DNA of 64,000 nucleotides from positions 1,612,001-1,676,000 of the forward strand of contig NZ_CP108054.1 in the NCBI RefSeq assembly GCF_036173125.1, written 5' to 3'. This DNA comes from Streptomyces sp. NBC_00286. GTDB taxonomy: Bacteria; Actinomycetota; Actinomycetes; Streptomycetales; Streptomycetaceae. Of this stretch, positions 34,621 through 42,693 are shown piece after piece. Positions within the stretch are counted from its first letter, which is position 1. Each line of letters starts with the position of its first letter. The notes below the pieces were generated by a model. The model was not told the DNA's origin and did no database searches. It saw only the letters and a list, made by a program, of their open reading frames with translations. The position numbers and the translations under genes were made by a program.

Positions 34621-35480
34621 GCGCGGATCTGGCCGGCGGCCCGCCGGAGATCGTCGTGATCAAGTGCGGGGGCAGTGGGGCGCTGGACGTCGACCGCCTG
34701 TGCGAAGACGTCGCTGCACTGACCGACGAGGGCCGGAGCGTGGTTCTGGTGCACGGCGGCTCTGCCGAGATGAGCCGCCTCGCGGAGCAACTCGGCGTAC
34801 GGCTGCGGCATCTCACTGCGCCCGACGGGGTGGTGACCCGCTACACCGACGCAGCCACCCTCGACGTGCTCACCCTGGCCCTGGCCGGCCGGGTCAAACC
34901 CGCGCTGGTCACCGCCCTGGACCGACACCACGTGCCCGCCGTGGGGCTTACCGGCCTCGACGCGGGGCTGCTGCGGGCACGCCGGAAGAAGGCCGTACGG
35001 GCGGTCGTGGACGGACGGGTCACCGTCGTCCGCGACGACCGCAGCGGCCGCATCCGCGAGGTGAACGCCGGGCTCCTGCTCGGTCTGCTCGCGGCGGGCG
35101 TGGTGCCGGTGGTGTCGCCGCCGGCCCTCGCCGAGGACGGCGCACCGGTCAACACCAACGCGGACCGGGCCGCGGCTGCCGTCGCGGTGGCGCTGCGGGC
35201 GCACAGTCTGGTCTTCCTGACGGGAGCGCCCGGGGTGCTCACGGACCCCGCCGACCCGGCCAGCGTGCTGGACACCTACCGGCTGCCGCAGCCGGGCGAA
35301 CCGGCGCCCGGCTGGGTACGGGGCGGCATGACCGTCAAACTGGTCGCCGCCCGCGAGGCGCTGCTCGGCGGAGTGCCGCAAGTGTGGATCACCGACGGCG
35401 GGGCCGCGCACCCGCTCAAGGCGGTGTCCGGCGACGGCCCGGGAACGAGGGTCACCCTGCCCGAGCCGCCGTCACCGTAG
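34617..35480 (+). CDS. lysZ: LysZ/ArgB-like [carrier protein]-glutamate kinase
   Basis: 287 residues from GTG 34617. Amino-acid-kinase motifs: 'EIVVIKCGGSGALDVDRLC', 'VLVHGGSAEMSRLAEQLG', 'PVVSPPALAEDG', 'PVNTNADRAAAAVAVAL' and 'VRGGMTVKLVAAREALL'. It phosphorylates the gamma-carboxyl of the glutamate held on the carrier protein, feeding LysY. This is the last gene of the eight-gene run; its end overlaps that of the convergent acyl-CoA dehydrogenase gene by 9 bp, leaving no room for a conventional terminator. Confidence 0.92.
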   Translation: MSADLAGGPPEIVVIKCGGSGALDVDRLCEDVAALTDEGRSVVLVHGGSAEMSRLAEQLGVRLRHLTAPDGVVTRYTDAATLDVLTLALAGRVKPALVTALDRHHVPAVGLTGLDAGLLRARRKKAVRAVVDGRVTVVRDDRSGRIREVNAGLLLGLLAAGVVPVVSPPALAEDGAPVNTNADRAAAAVAVALRAHSLVFLTGAPGVLTDPADPASVLDTYRLPQPGEPAPGWVRGGMTVKLVAAREALLGGVPQVWITDGGAAHPLKAVSGDGPGTRVTLPEPPSP

Positions 35481-36530
35481 GCGAAGCGCCCCCGCCTCCC
35501 GCCACAGCGAGACCGGGGCGCCCCACCTAGTCGCCTCTATGCGGGCGGCCCGGTAGTGGCGCTGCACCGGGGAGTCGGTGGTGATTCCGGCGGCGCCGTG
35601 CACGTGCACCGCGTGCGCGGTGACCTGGAGGGCGAGTTCAGCCGCGTAGGCCAGTGACTGGGTGGCCCTGACGGCCGCCGACCGGCCGCCGTCAGCGTCC
35701 CAGCCAGCCTCGTGCACCAGCAGGCGTACGGCCTCCAGGTGGGCGTACTGCTCGGCCAGTGGGAACGCGACCGCCTGGTTCTCACCGATGCCGCGGCCGA
35801 ACTGCCGACGGCTCGCGGCCCGGCCGACCGCGAGCCGGTGCGCACCGGACGCGAGGCCGAGCAGATACGCCGCCTGCCGGATGCGGGCGCGCGCGAGCAG
35901 CGGCGAGGGAATGCCGTCGTGGTGGAGGGGCGGCGACAGCGCGTCTGGTGCGACGTCCTCCAGGCTGAGTCGCCACACCCCGTCCGCCCGGGGTCCGTCG
36001 ACCGTCAGGCCGGGGGCATCGACGGCCATCGCGGCGAGCACGGTCCCGTCGCCGTAGCGGGCCGGCACGACGTGGAACGCGGCCTGAGGCGGTACGTCCG
36101 GCAACACACAGTCACCGCTGAGCCGCCGGCCGTCGCAGGCCGGGGTCGCCGCGACGCCGGAGCCGATTGCCAGACTCGCGGTGACCTTGCCGGCGCCGAT
36201 CAGGGCCGGTGACGCGGCCGAGGCACGCGACCGGAATCCGGTTCCCGCCTCCTCCGCCGACCGGACCAGGTCGGTCAGCAGAGCGCCGGCCCGGTAGGAG
36301 TCTGGGGCGGCCCAACGGCCCAACTCCTCGCACACGACCACAGCACAGTCCATCCCGAACGCCAACCCACCGTCCGCGTCGGGCAGTTCCAGTGCGAAGA
36401 CGCCCAGTTCCACGAGGCACGCATGCACCTCTACTGGATCGAGCCGCTCGCCGGGGCCCGCCACCTCGTCCAGCGTGGCCCGCATTGCCCGCGTCAGATC
36501 GCGCTGCATGTCGTCGCGTTCCAGCCGCAT
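35472..36530 (-). CDS. Acyl-CoA dehydrogenase family protein 1
   Basis: 352 residues. ACAD fold signs: N-terminal helices with 'ELGVFALELPDADGGLAFG', mid-beta domain, and the C-terminal helical domain 'GRAASRRQFGRGIGENQAVA' with 'AVHVHGAAGITTDSPVQRHY', the FAD-adenine contact region. The usual active-site Glu is not obvious from motif reading. Starts 1 nt after the stop of ACAD 2, so the two are likely made together and may form a hetero-oligomer. Possible role: alpha,beta-desaturation of an acyl or aminoacyl group on a PCP of the NRPS line. The substrate is unknown. Confidence 0.88.
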   Translation of the reverse strand: MRLERDDMQRDLTRAMRATLDEVAGPGERLDPVEVHACLVELGVFALELPDADGGLAFGMDCAVVVCEELGRWAAPDSYRAGALLTDLVRSAEEAGTGFRSRASAASPALIGAGKVTASLAIGSGVAATPACDGRRLSGDCVLPDVPPQAAFHVVPARYGDGTVLAAMAVDAPGLTVDGPRADGVWRLSLEDVAPDALSPPLHHDGIPSPLLARARIRQAAYLLGLASGAHRLAVGRAASRRQFGRGIGENQAVAFPLAEQYAHLEAVRLLVHEAGWDADGGRSAAVRATQSLAYAAELALQVTAHAVHVHGAAGITTDSPVQRHYRAARIEATRWGAPVSLWREAGALRLR

Positions 36531-36531
36531 G

Positions 36532-37704
36532 TCACCCCACCTCCCCGGAGGCCGGGGCCGCCGACTCGCCGGCGAGCAGGAAACCGGAGATCGTCTGGAG
36601 CATCATCTCCGACGTGCCGCCCGAGAGGGTCAGACCCGGAGCCTCCCGGTAGGCGCTGTCCAGCAGCGCCACCAGGTCCGGCGGGGCGTCGAGACCGTGG
36701 CGGGCCGCGGCCCAGCGGGCGACGGCGGCCGCCTGCTCGCTCGCGTACCACTTGGCGGTGGACGTCTGGAGTTCGTCCAGCTGCCCGCGGTCGGCCGATC
36801 CGATGCAGCGCCAGGCCAGCAGACGGGCGGCGGCGGTGGCGGCTCCGTGCCGGCCGACGTCGGCCAGCCAGGGCGTGGCCGCCTCCTGTCCCGGGTCCTC
36901 GCCCGCAGGGCCGAGGCCCCGGCAGCCGGCCTCGTACCACCGCTCGGCGCGCAACGCGAAGTCGAATCCCGTGCGTTCGAGCGGAAGCGCCTCGGCGAGC
37001 ACCGCCCAGCCGTCGCCGACCCCACCGACGACGTCGGTCTCGCTGACGCGGACGGCGTTCAGCTCGACGCGGTGGAACTGTTCGTCGGCCATGGTGTCCA
37101 GGCGTTCGACGAGGACTCCGGGTGCGTGCATGTCGACGAGGAAAAGGGTGAGGCCCTCGTAGCGTGAACCCTCGGTGGAGGTGCGGGCGGCGCACAGTCC
37201 GAAGTCCGTCAGGCCGCTCTTGAGGTTGAACACCTTGACGCCGTCGATGCGGTAGCCGCCGTCGACCGCGACCGCGCGCGTCGTCAGCGCGCTCAGGTCC
37301 GAGCCGACCCCAGGTTCGGTGTACAGCACCCCCGCGAAGGACCGCCCGGCCGCCAACCGCGGCAGCACCCGCCGCTTCTGTTCCTCGGTGCCGGCAAGCA
37401 ACACCAGCTTGCCCACGGTCTGGATGCCGTTGACGAACAACGTGTCGGGAACGCCCGCGCGCATCATCTCCTCGACGGCGACGGCCGCATGGGCGGCGGT
37501 GCGGCCCTGCCCGCCGTAGGCGCGCGGCCAGTCCACCCCGAGCAGCCCGCGCTCGGCGAGCAGCCGGTACACGCCGCGCTCGTCGGGCTCAGGTTCGCCG
37601 CAGTCGCGTAATCGCGCCAACTCGGCTGCCAAGTCACCGGATTGGAGTTCCGCCCGGACCCGGTCGCGGAAGCCCGACTCGTCTTCGGTATGGCCGAAGT
37701 CCAT
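36532..37704 (-). CDS. Acyl-CoA dehydrogenase family protein 2
   Basis: 390 residues. 'LLGVDWPRAYGGQGRTAA' in the N-terminal domain, 'FAGVLYTEPGVGSDLSAL' (the flavin-contacting YTEPxxGSD motif) in the middle, and 'GLTLSGGTSEMMLQTISGFL' at the C-terminus (GGTSE-type end). Full-length member of the family. It is the first gene of a two-gene minus-strand unit divergent from NRPS 1, with 126 bp between the starts, so regulation may be shared. Likely works with ACAD 1 on a carrier-bound intermediate. Confidence 0.9.
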   Translation of the reverse strand: MDFGHTEDESGFRDRVRAELQSGDLAAELARLRDCGEPEPDERGVYRLLAERGLLGVDWPRAYGGQGRTAAHAAVAVEEMMRAGVPDTLFVNGIQTVGKLVLLAGTEEQKRRVLPRLAAGRSFAGVLYTEPGVGSDLSALTTRAVAVDGGYRIDGVKVFNLKSGLTDFGLCAARTSTEGSRYEGLTLFLVDMHAPGVLVERLDTMADEQFHRVELNAVRVSETDVVGGVGDGWAVLAEALPLERTGFDFALRAERWYEAGCRGLGPAGEDPGQEAATPWLADVGRHGAATAAARLLAWRCIGSADRGQLDELQTSTAKWYASEQAAAVARWAAARHGLDAPPDLVALLDSAYREAPGLTLSGGTSEMMLQTISGFLLAGESAAPASGEVG

Positions 37705-37830
37705 ATGTCCCCCCGTGTGTGGACCATATGCGGGGCGTGTCCCGTGGTGCGTGGACGTGCGCCGTCGAGGAGCCTAGCCCATGTGATCGAGATGCGTCTC
37801 TCGGTTGGATCCCGGTGATAGCGTGAGCGC

Positions 37831-40800
37831 ATGCCGCGACCCGACAGTCCACTGTCCGATGCGCAGCAACGGCAGTGGGTCGCCGACCAGTTGGTCACCG
37901 ACCCTCCGGACCACGTGGTGCTGGGCTGGCGTGTGCGCGGCCCCCTCGACATGACCGCGTTACGGTCTGCGCTGACCGCGCTGATGGACCGGCATCCCCA
38001 GCTCCGCACCCGACTCGACGCAGCGGAGGCCGTACCGCGCCGGACGGTGTCCGCCGCCCTGGAGTACGAGCTGACGGTCGTCGGCCAACTCCCGGGCGAG
38101 GACGGGCCGGACGCCGTGGAGACGGTGATCCAGCGGCCGTTCAACCTGACCGGTGGGCCGCTGGTGCGTGCCGTCGTGAGCAACTCCGTAGACGATGCCG
38201 CGCTGACGCTGGCTGTGCCCCGCATCGTCTGCGACCCGTACTCCGCAGGGCTGCTGCAGGCCGACCTCGCGTCCCTGTACCGGGCCGCACTCACCGGCGC
38301 CCCGCCGCCAGCCCCGCAGACGCCCTCGGTCCCGGCACAAGGCCCCACCCCCGACCAGCTGGACGATCAAATCCGCTTCTGGCAGCGCCGGTTGGCAGAC
38401 CTCCCGATTCTGGCCGACCTCCCGACCGATCTGCCCCGCCCACCCGTGCACACCCAGCGCGCCCGCACCGTCTTCCTCGACGTACCCCACGACGCCGTGC
38501 GGCGACTGGGCGGCCAAAGGGGCTCTGGAACAGCGGAGTTCAGTGTCTTCGGCGCCGCTCTCGCCGCCCTGCTGGCCCGCTACTCGCGCTCCCGCGACGT
38601 CGCGTTCGCCACGCAGACACCCGGCGCCAGGCAGGCGGGCGGTGAAACGACTGTCGGCTGCATCGCCAACCTGCTCACCCTGCGCGTCGACGTGGCCGAC
38701 GCTCCATCCCTGCGGACGCTGGTCGACCGGGTCCACCGAGCCGTGGGGGATGCGGTCGAGAACTCGGCCGTCCCCTTCCAGCGACTGATCGGGCACCTCG
38801 ACGTCGACCGCGATCCGAGTCGGCACCCGATCGCCCAGGTGGCACTGGACGTGCGGCCCACGCCCGTCACCGAAGAAGCGGAGCCGGCCCGGTGCCTCAG
38901 GTCCGAGCCCGTGGCGTCGCCCCGTTCCCCTTTCGACCTGTCCGTGACCGTCATCGATACGGGCCGGGCGTACAACGTCGGCTTCTCCTGCAACGCCGAC
39001 CTGTTCACCGCCGACGCCCACACACGCATGGCAGGCCACTTCCGCCGATTGCTGGACGAGGGGCTCGGGGATCCCGAGCGGCCGCTGTCCCAACTGGACC
39101 TGCTTGGCCCGCAGGAGCGGCACACCGTCACCGCCGACGACATGCGGCCCACTCCCGAGGCCACGGTGCTCGACCTCTTCGAGCGGCAGGTGGCCGCCGC
39201 CGGCGACGCGATCGCCCTGTGGAACCCGCCGTACCGGCGGACGTACGCCGAGCTGGACACAGAGGCCCAGCAGGTGGCGGGCCATCTGGTCGGCCTCGGT
39301 GTACGGCCGGACGACCGGGTCGCCCTCCTCCTGCCGCGCGGCCCGGAGCAGGTCGTGGCGATGTTGGCCGTTCTCAAGGCAGGCGGCGCCTACGTTCCGC
39401 TCGACCCCGCCCATCCGCGGGAGCGGACGGAGTTCGTCCTGCGGGACAGCGAGGCACAGCTGGTGCTGACCGATCAGCAGCTGTCTGTCCGGCTTCCCGA
39501 CGGGATCCGGCGTCTGCACCTGGATCTGCCGCTGCCCGCCACGAGCGGACGCCCGCCGCGGTCGGCGACGGTCCTGCCGGACAGCCTCGCGTACATCATC
39601 TACACGTCGGGGTCCACCGGCGTGCCGAAGGGAGTAGCGGTCACCCACCGCTGTGTCGTCCGGCTGGTGTCCGGCCTGGACCAGGTCGAGGTGAGTCCGG
39701 ACGACACGCTACTGATGCTCGCCCCCACGGCCTTCGACGCGTCCACCTTCGAGGTGTGGCACGCGCTGTGCCACGGGTCCCGGCTGGCGATCCATCCCCC
39801 TGGCCCGATCGGCCCCCGCGAACTCGGCGGGGAGCTGGAGCGGTTGGGGGTGACCGTTCTGTGGCTGACGGCCCAGCTGGCCAACCTGGTGGCAGACGTG
39901 CACCCACAGGCACTGGAGCTGGTGCGCACCTTGGTCGTCGGTGGTGAGGCGCTGTCCGTGCCGCATCTGCGGGCGCTGCTGGACGGTCGTCCCGGCCTGC
40001 GCATCGTCAACGGCTACGGCCCCACCGAGACAACCACCTTCGCCACGACGCATCCCGTCGTGCCGGAGGAGCTCGACGAGGCCACCAGGGTCCCGATCGG
40101 CCGCCCGATCGGCGGCACCCGCTGCTACGTCGTCGACGAAGCCGGAAACCCGGTGCCGGTGGGGATCGTCGGGGAGCTGCTGGTCGGCGGTGCCGGCGTG
40201 GCCCGGGGATACCTGCGTCGCCCCGGCCTGACCGCCGAACGGTTCGTGCCCGACCCGTTCGGGCCGCGGGGCGGCCGGCTGTATCGCACCGGGGATCTGG
40301 CACGCCGACGTGCCGACGGCGTCATCGAGTTCGCAGGCCGCATCGACGACCAGGTCAAGCTACGCGGCTTCCGCATCGAACCGGGCGAGGTCCGGGCCGT
40401 CCTGGTCTGTCATTCGGCCGTACGCGACGCCTTCGTCACCGTGAGCGGCAGTGGGCTGGCGGCCGAGCTCGTCGCCTACGTGGTGGCGGACGAGCAGTGT
40501 CCCGCGGACGGCGGCGCACTGCGGGCGTATCTGCTCGAACGGCTGCCCGAGCCGCTGGTGCCGGGGAGGTTCGTGTCCCTGGAGCGCCTGCCGCTGACGC
40601 CCAACGGAAAGGTGGACCGCCGGGCGCTGCCCGGACAGAGCGGCCCGCCGCAGCGCCGGGCCCCCGGCTCGCCGCCGGTCTCGGAGTGGGAGAAGACGGT
40701 CAGTGACGTCTGGGCCACGGTGCTCGGCCGATCGCCCTACGTGGGCGAGGACTTCTTCGCGCTCGGCGGCACCTCCCTCGACCTGCTGAGGGTGGCCGCC

Positions 40801-40923
40801 GAGCTGACTGCGCGGTGCGGCACCACCGTGGCGCCGCGCACCCTGGTCGGTGCGCGCACCGTGGCGGAACTCGCCGCGGCGCTGGAAGGAGCGGCCACGG
40901 TCAGCGCATCGGACCACCAGTGA
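37831..40923 (+). CDS. NRPS 1: C(degenerate)-A-PCP module, valine-like specificity
   Basis: 1030 residues. Condensation-like domain (about 1-420) whose HHxxxDG motif is PRIVCDP at residues 130-136: the catalytic His is Arg131 and the Gly is Pro, so it should not form peptide bonds. Adenylation domain (about 440-930) with 'YIIYTSGSTGVPKGVAV' at 588, 'FDASTFE' at 635 and NGYGPTETT. By eye its ten-residue code is DAFWVGGTFK, one change from a known valine code. PCP with Ser982 in GGTSLD. One TTA codon at residue 44. No clear ribosome site; a TAGCGT 6 bp before the ATG could support a leaderless message. Ends 23 bp inside the convergent SDR gene. Confidence 0.9.
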   Translation: MPRPDSPLSDAQQRQWVADQLVTDPPDHVVLGWRVRGPLDMTALRSALTALMDRHPQLRTRLDAAEAVPRRTVSAALEYELTVVGQLPGEDGPDAVETVIQRPFNLTGGPLVRAVVSNSVDDAALTLAVPRIVCDPYSAGLLQADLASLYRAALTGAPPPAPQTPSVPAQGPTPDQLDDQIRFWQRRLADLPILADLPTDLPRPPVHTQRARTVFLDVPHDAVRRLGGQRGSGTAEFSVFGAALAALLARYSRSRDVAFATQTPGARQAGGETTVGCIANLLTLRVDVADAPSLRTLVDRVHRAVGDAVENSAVPFQRLIGHLDVDRDPSRHPIAQVALDVRPTPVTEEAEPARCLRSEPVASPRSPFDLSVTVIDTGRAYNVGFSCNADLFTADAHTRMAGHFRRLLDEGLGDPERPLSQLDLLGPQERHTVTADDMRPTPEATVLDLFERQVAAAGDAIALWNPPYRRTYAELDTEAQQVAGHLVGLGVRPDDRVALLLPRGPEQVVAMLAVLKAGGAYVPLDPAHPRERTEFVLRDSEAQLVLTDQQLSVRLPDGIRRLHLDLPLPATSGRPPRSATVLPDSLAYIIYTSGSTGVPKGVAVTHRCVVRLVSGLDQVEVSPDDTLLMLAPTAFDASTFEVWHALCHGSRLAIHPPGPIGPRELGGELERLGVTVLWLTAQLANLVADVHPQALELVRTLVVGGEALSVPHLRALLDGRPGLRIVNGYGPTETTTFATTHPVVPEELDEATRVPIGRPIGGTRCYVVDEAGNPVPVGIVGELLVGGAGVARGYLRRPGLTAERFVPDPFGPRGGRLYRTGDLARRRADGVIEFAGRIDDQVKLRGFRIEPGEVRAVLVCHSAVRDAFVTVSGSGLAAELVAYVVADEQCPADGGALRAYLLERLPEPLVPGRFVSLERLPLTPNGKVDRRALPGQSGPPQRRAPGSPPVSEWEKTVSDVWATVLGRSPYVGEDFFALGGTSLDLLRVAAELTARCGTTVAPRTLVGARTVAELAAALEGAATVSASDHQ

Positions 40924-41656
40924 CGTACAGCATGTGCCCGGAGACGAACCCCGCGTTCTCGCCGACGAGGAACGCGACGGCGTGCGCCACGTCCTCGGGC
41001 TGCCCCACCCGCCGCACCGGGGTCTGCGCGGCCACCATCTGCTGGAACCGGTCGAATTCCATGCCCATCCGCGCAGCCGTCCGCGCAGTCATGTCGGTGA
41101 CGATGTAACCGGGGGCCACCGCGTTCACGGTCACGCCGTAGGGCCCCAGTTCGATGGCGAGCGTCCGGGTCAGACCGTCGATCCCGGCCTTCGCGGCGGA
41201 GTAGTTGGCCTGGTCACGGTTGCCCAGCGCCGAGGAGCTGGAGAAATTGACGATGCGTCCCCAGCGCTGTTCGAGCTGGTAGGGACGGATGGCCTGGCAC
41301 ATCAGGAACGGTCCGCGGAGGTTCACGTCGACGACGGAGTCCCAGTCGTCCAGCGACAGGTCCTCCATCGGCCGGTCCCTGATGACGCCAGCGTTGTTGA
41401 CCAGGATGACCGGCGGACCGAGCTCACCCGCCACGTCGGCCAGCGCGCCCTTGACCTGGTCGGGGTCGCCGACGTCGGCGACGACAGGGTGGGCCCTGCC
41501 CCCGGCCGCGCGAACGCGTTCCGCGGTGGCCTCAGCGGTCTCGGCGTCGACGTCGAGGACGCCGACCGCGGTACCTTCGGCGGCCAGGCGCAGCGCCGTG
41601 GCGGCGCCGATGCCACGCCCTGCACCGGTGACGACCGCTACACGCGGTGACGTCAT
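40901..41656 (-). CDS. SDR family oxidoreductase (FabG-like) in the NRPS operon
   Basis: 251 residues from ATG 41656, which overlaps the MbtH stop (ATGA); an upstream ATG would add non-SDR sequence. Motifs: '[19 protein letters not shown]', '[10 protein letters not shown]', catalytic Ser in 'NFSSSSAL', '[13 protein letters not shown]' (YxxxK) and '[12 protein letters not shown]'. A classic 3-oxoacyl reductase-type SDR. As the last gene of the minus-strand NRPS operon it probably reduces a keto group in the amino acid or peptide product. Confidence 0.92.
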   Translation of the reverse strand: MTSPRVAVVTGAGRGIGAATALRLAAEGTAVGVLDVDAETAEATAERVRAAGGRAHPVVADVGDPDQVKGALADVAGELGPPVILVNNAGVIRDRPMEDLSLDDWDSVVDVNLRGPFLMCQAIRPYQLEQRWGRIVNFSSSSALGNRDQANYSAAKAGIDGLTRTLAIELGPYGVTVNAVAPGYIVTDMTARTAARMGMEFDRFQQMVAAQTPVRRVGQPEDVAHAVAFLVGENAGFVSGHMLYVTGGPMR

Positions 41657-41847
41657 GTTTCCCTCGATTCCATCCGCAGACGCAGGCTCAACGGCCGCAT
41701 GTCGGTCCAGACCTCCTCGATATGGGCCAGGCACTCCTCCTTGGAGCCGCGCGGACCACTCTCCCGCCAGCCGGCCGGGACGTCCCGGCTCACCGGCCAG
41801 ATCGAGTACTGCTCCTCGTCATTGACAACGACGGTGTACGACGTCAC
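41653..41847 (-). CDS. MbtH-like protein
   Basis: 64 residues from GTG 41847, overlapping the thioesterase stop as GTGA. The family signature is complete: '[10 protein letters not shown]', '[11 protein letters not shown]' and '[19 protein letters not shown]'. MbtH proteins bind NRPS adenylation domains and are often needed for their folding or activity; this one is presumably the partner of the A domains in NRPS 1 and 2. Downstream it overlaps the SDR start. Confidence 0.95.
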   Translation of the reverse strand: MTSYTVVVNDEEQYSIWPVSRDVPAGWRESGPRGSKEECLAHIEEVWTDMRPLSLRLRMESRET

Positions 41848-42659
41848 GTGGATGGATCCTCGTCTCTCGTGGCCGGTCCGGACGCGTGCGGCTCGGTCAG
41901 GGCGGTGCGGATGACGCGCGCCACCTCCTCGCCCTGCTCGACCAGGTAGAAGTGGTCCCCGGGCAGCAGATGCGAGACACAGGCGCCTCGGGTGACGGTG
42001 GCCCACTCGTTCAGGTCCCAACCGGCCGGCGTGGAGTCGTCCTTGCCGTTCAGAACCGTGATCGGCGCCCGCACCGGCGGCCCGGCCACGACGCCGCTCA
42101 GCACCAGCCCCAGATCGGCCCGCATCACCCGCAGCACCATCTCCCGCAGTTCGGGATGGCGCAGCAGCATCTCGTAGTTGGGGGCGCCGGTCCCGCCGAG
42201 CGCGTCCAGGATGACCTCATCGGACGCGTCCTTCGGGAACGTCGCCGTCGGCCGCTGGGACGGCCCGCCGTGGCCGGACACGAACACGTGCGCCACCGGA
42301 ATGCCGGCTCCCTCCAGAGCACGGCACAGGTTGACCGCGAGCACCGCGCCCATGCTGTGTCCGAAGACCGCGATCCGGCGGAACCCGGCCCGGGAGACCA
42401 TGTCGGCGAGCTCGGCGATGAGCGTCGGCTGATCCGTGAACGGAGGCTCGCTCAGGCGCGTCTCCCGGCCCGGCAACTGCACGGGCACCACGTCCACGTC
42501 CGGCTCGGCCCCGGCCAGCCAGCCGCGGTAGCTCGACGCGTTGCCACCGCTGTGCGGCAGAGCCAGCAGCTGGATGTCGCCCCACGGACGGTCGAGACCG
42601 CCGAGGAACCAGCGGTCCAGGTCGCCCGAGTCGCCACCGGGTTCGGCACCGGTTCTCAT
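41844..42659 (-). CDS. Type II thioesterase
   Basis: 271 residues. RifR/GrsT-type alpha/beta hydrolase: '[17 protein letters not shown]' (oxyanion), nucleophile elbow '[18 protein letters not shown]', acid in '[13 protein letters not shown]' and catalytic His in '[12 protein letters not shown]'. Such free enzymes clear misprimed or stalled acyl groups from PCPs. NRPS 2 has no thioesterase domain of its own, so this protein might also release product. 34 bp after the NRPS 2 stop on the same strand. Confidence 0.93.
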   Translation of the reverse strand: MRTGAEPGGDSGDLDRWFLGGLDRPWGDIQLLALPHSGGNASSYRGWLAGAEPDVDVVPVQLPGRETRLSEPPFTDQPTLIAELADMVSRAGFRRIAVFGHSMGAVLAVNLCRALEGAGIPVAHVFVSGHGGPSQRPTATFPKDASDEVILDALGGTGAPNYEMLLRHPELREMVLRVMRADLGLVLSGVVAGPPVRAPITVLNGKDDSTPAGWDLNEWATVTRGACVSHLLPGDHFYLVEQGEEVARVIRTALTEPHASGPATRDEDPST

Positions 42660-42693
42660 GGTCCACCTCCGTAGTCGGCCCGATGCGGATACG

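Noticed and set aside
37796..37830. Firm promoter call for NRPS 1
   Set aside because: A TAGCGT lies just before the ATG, but no -35 element at proper spacing is visible; mentioned only as a possibility in the gene entry.
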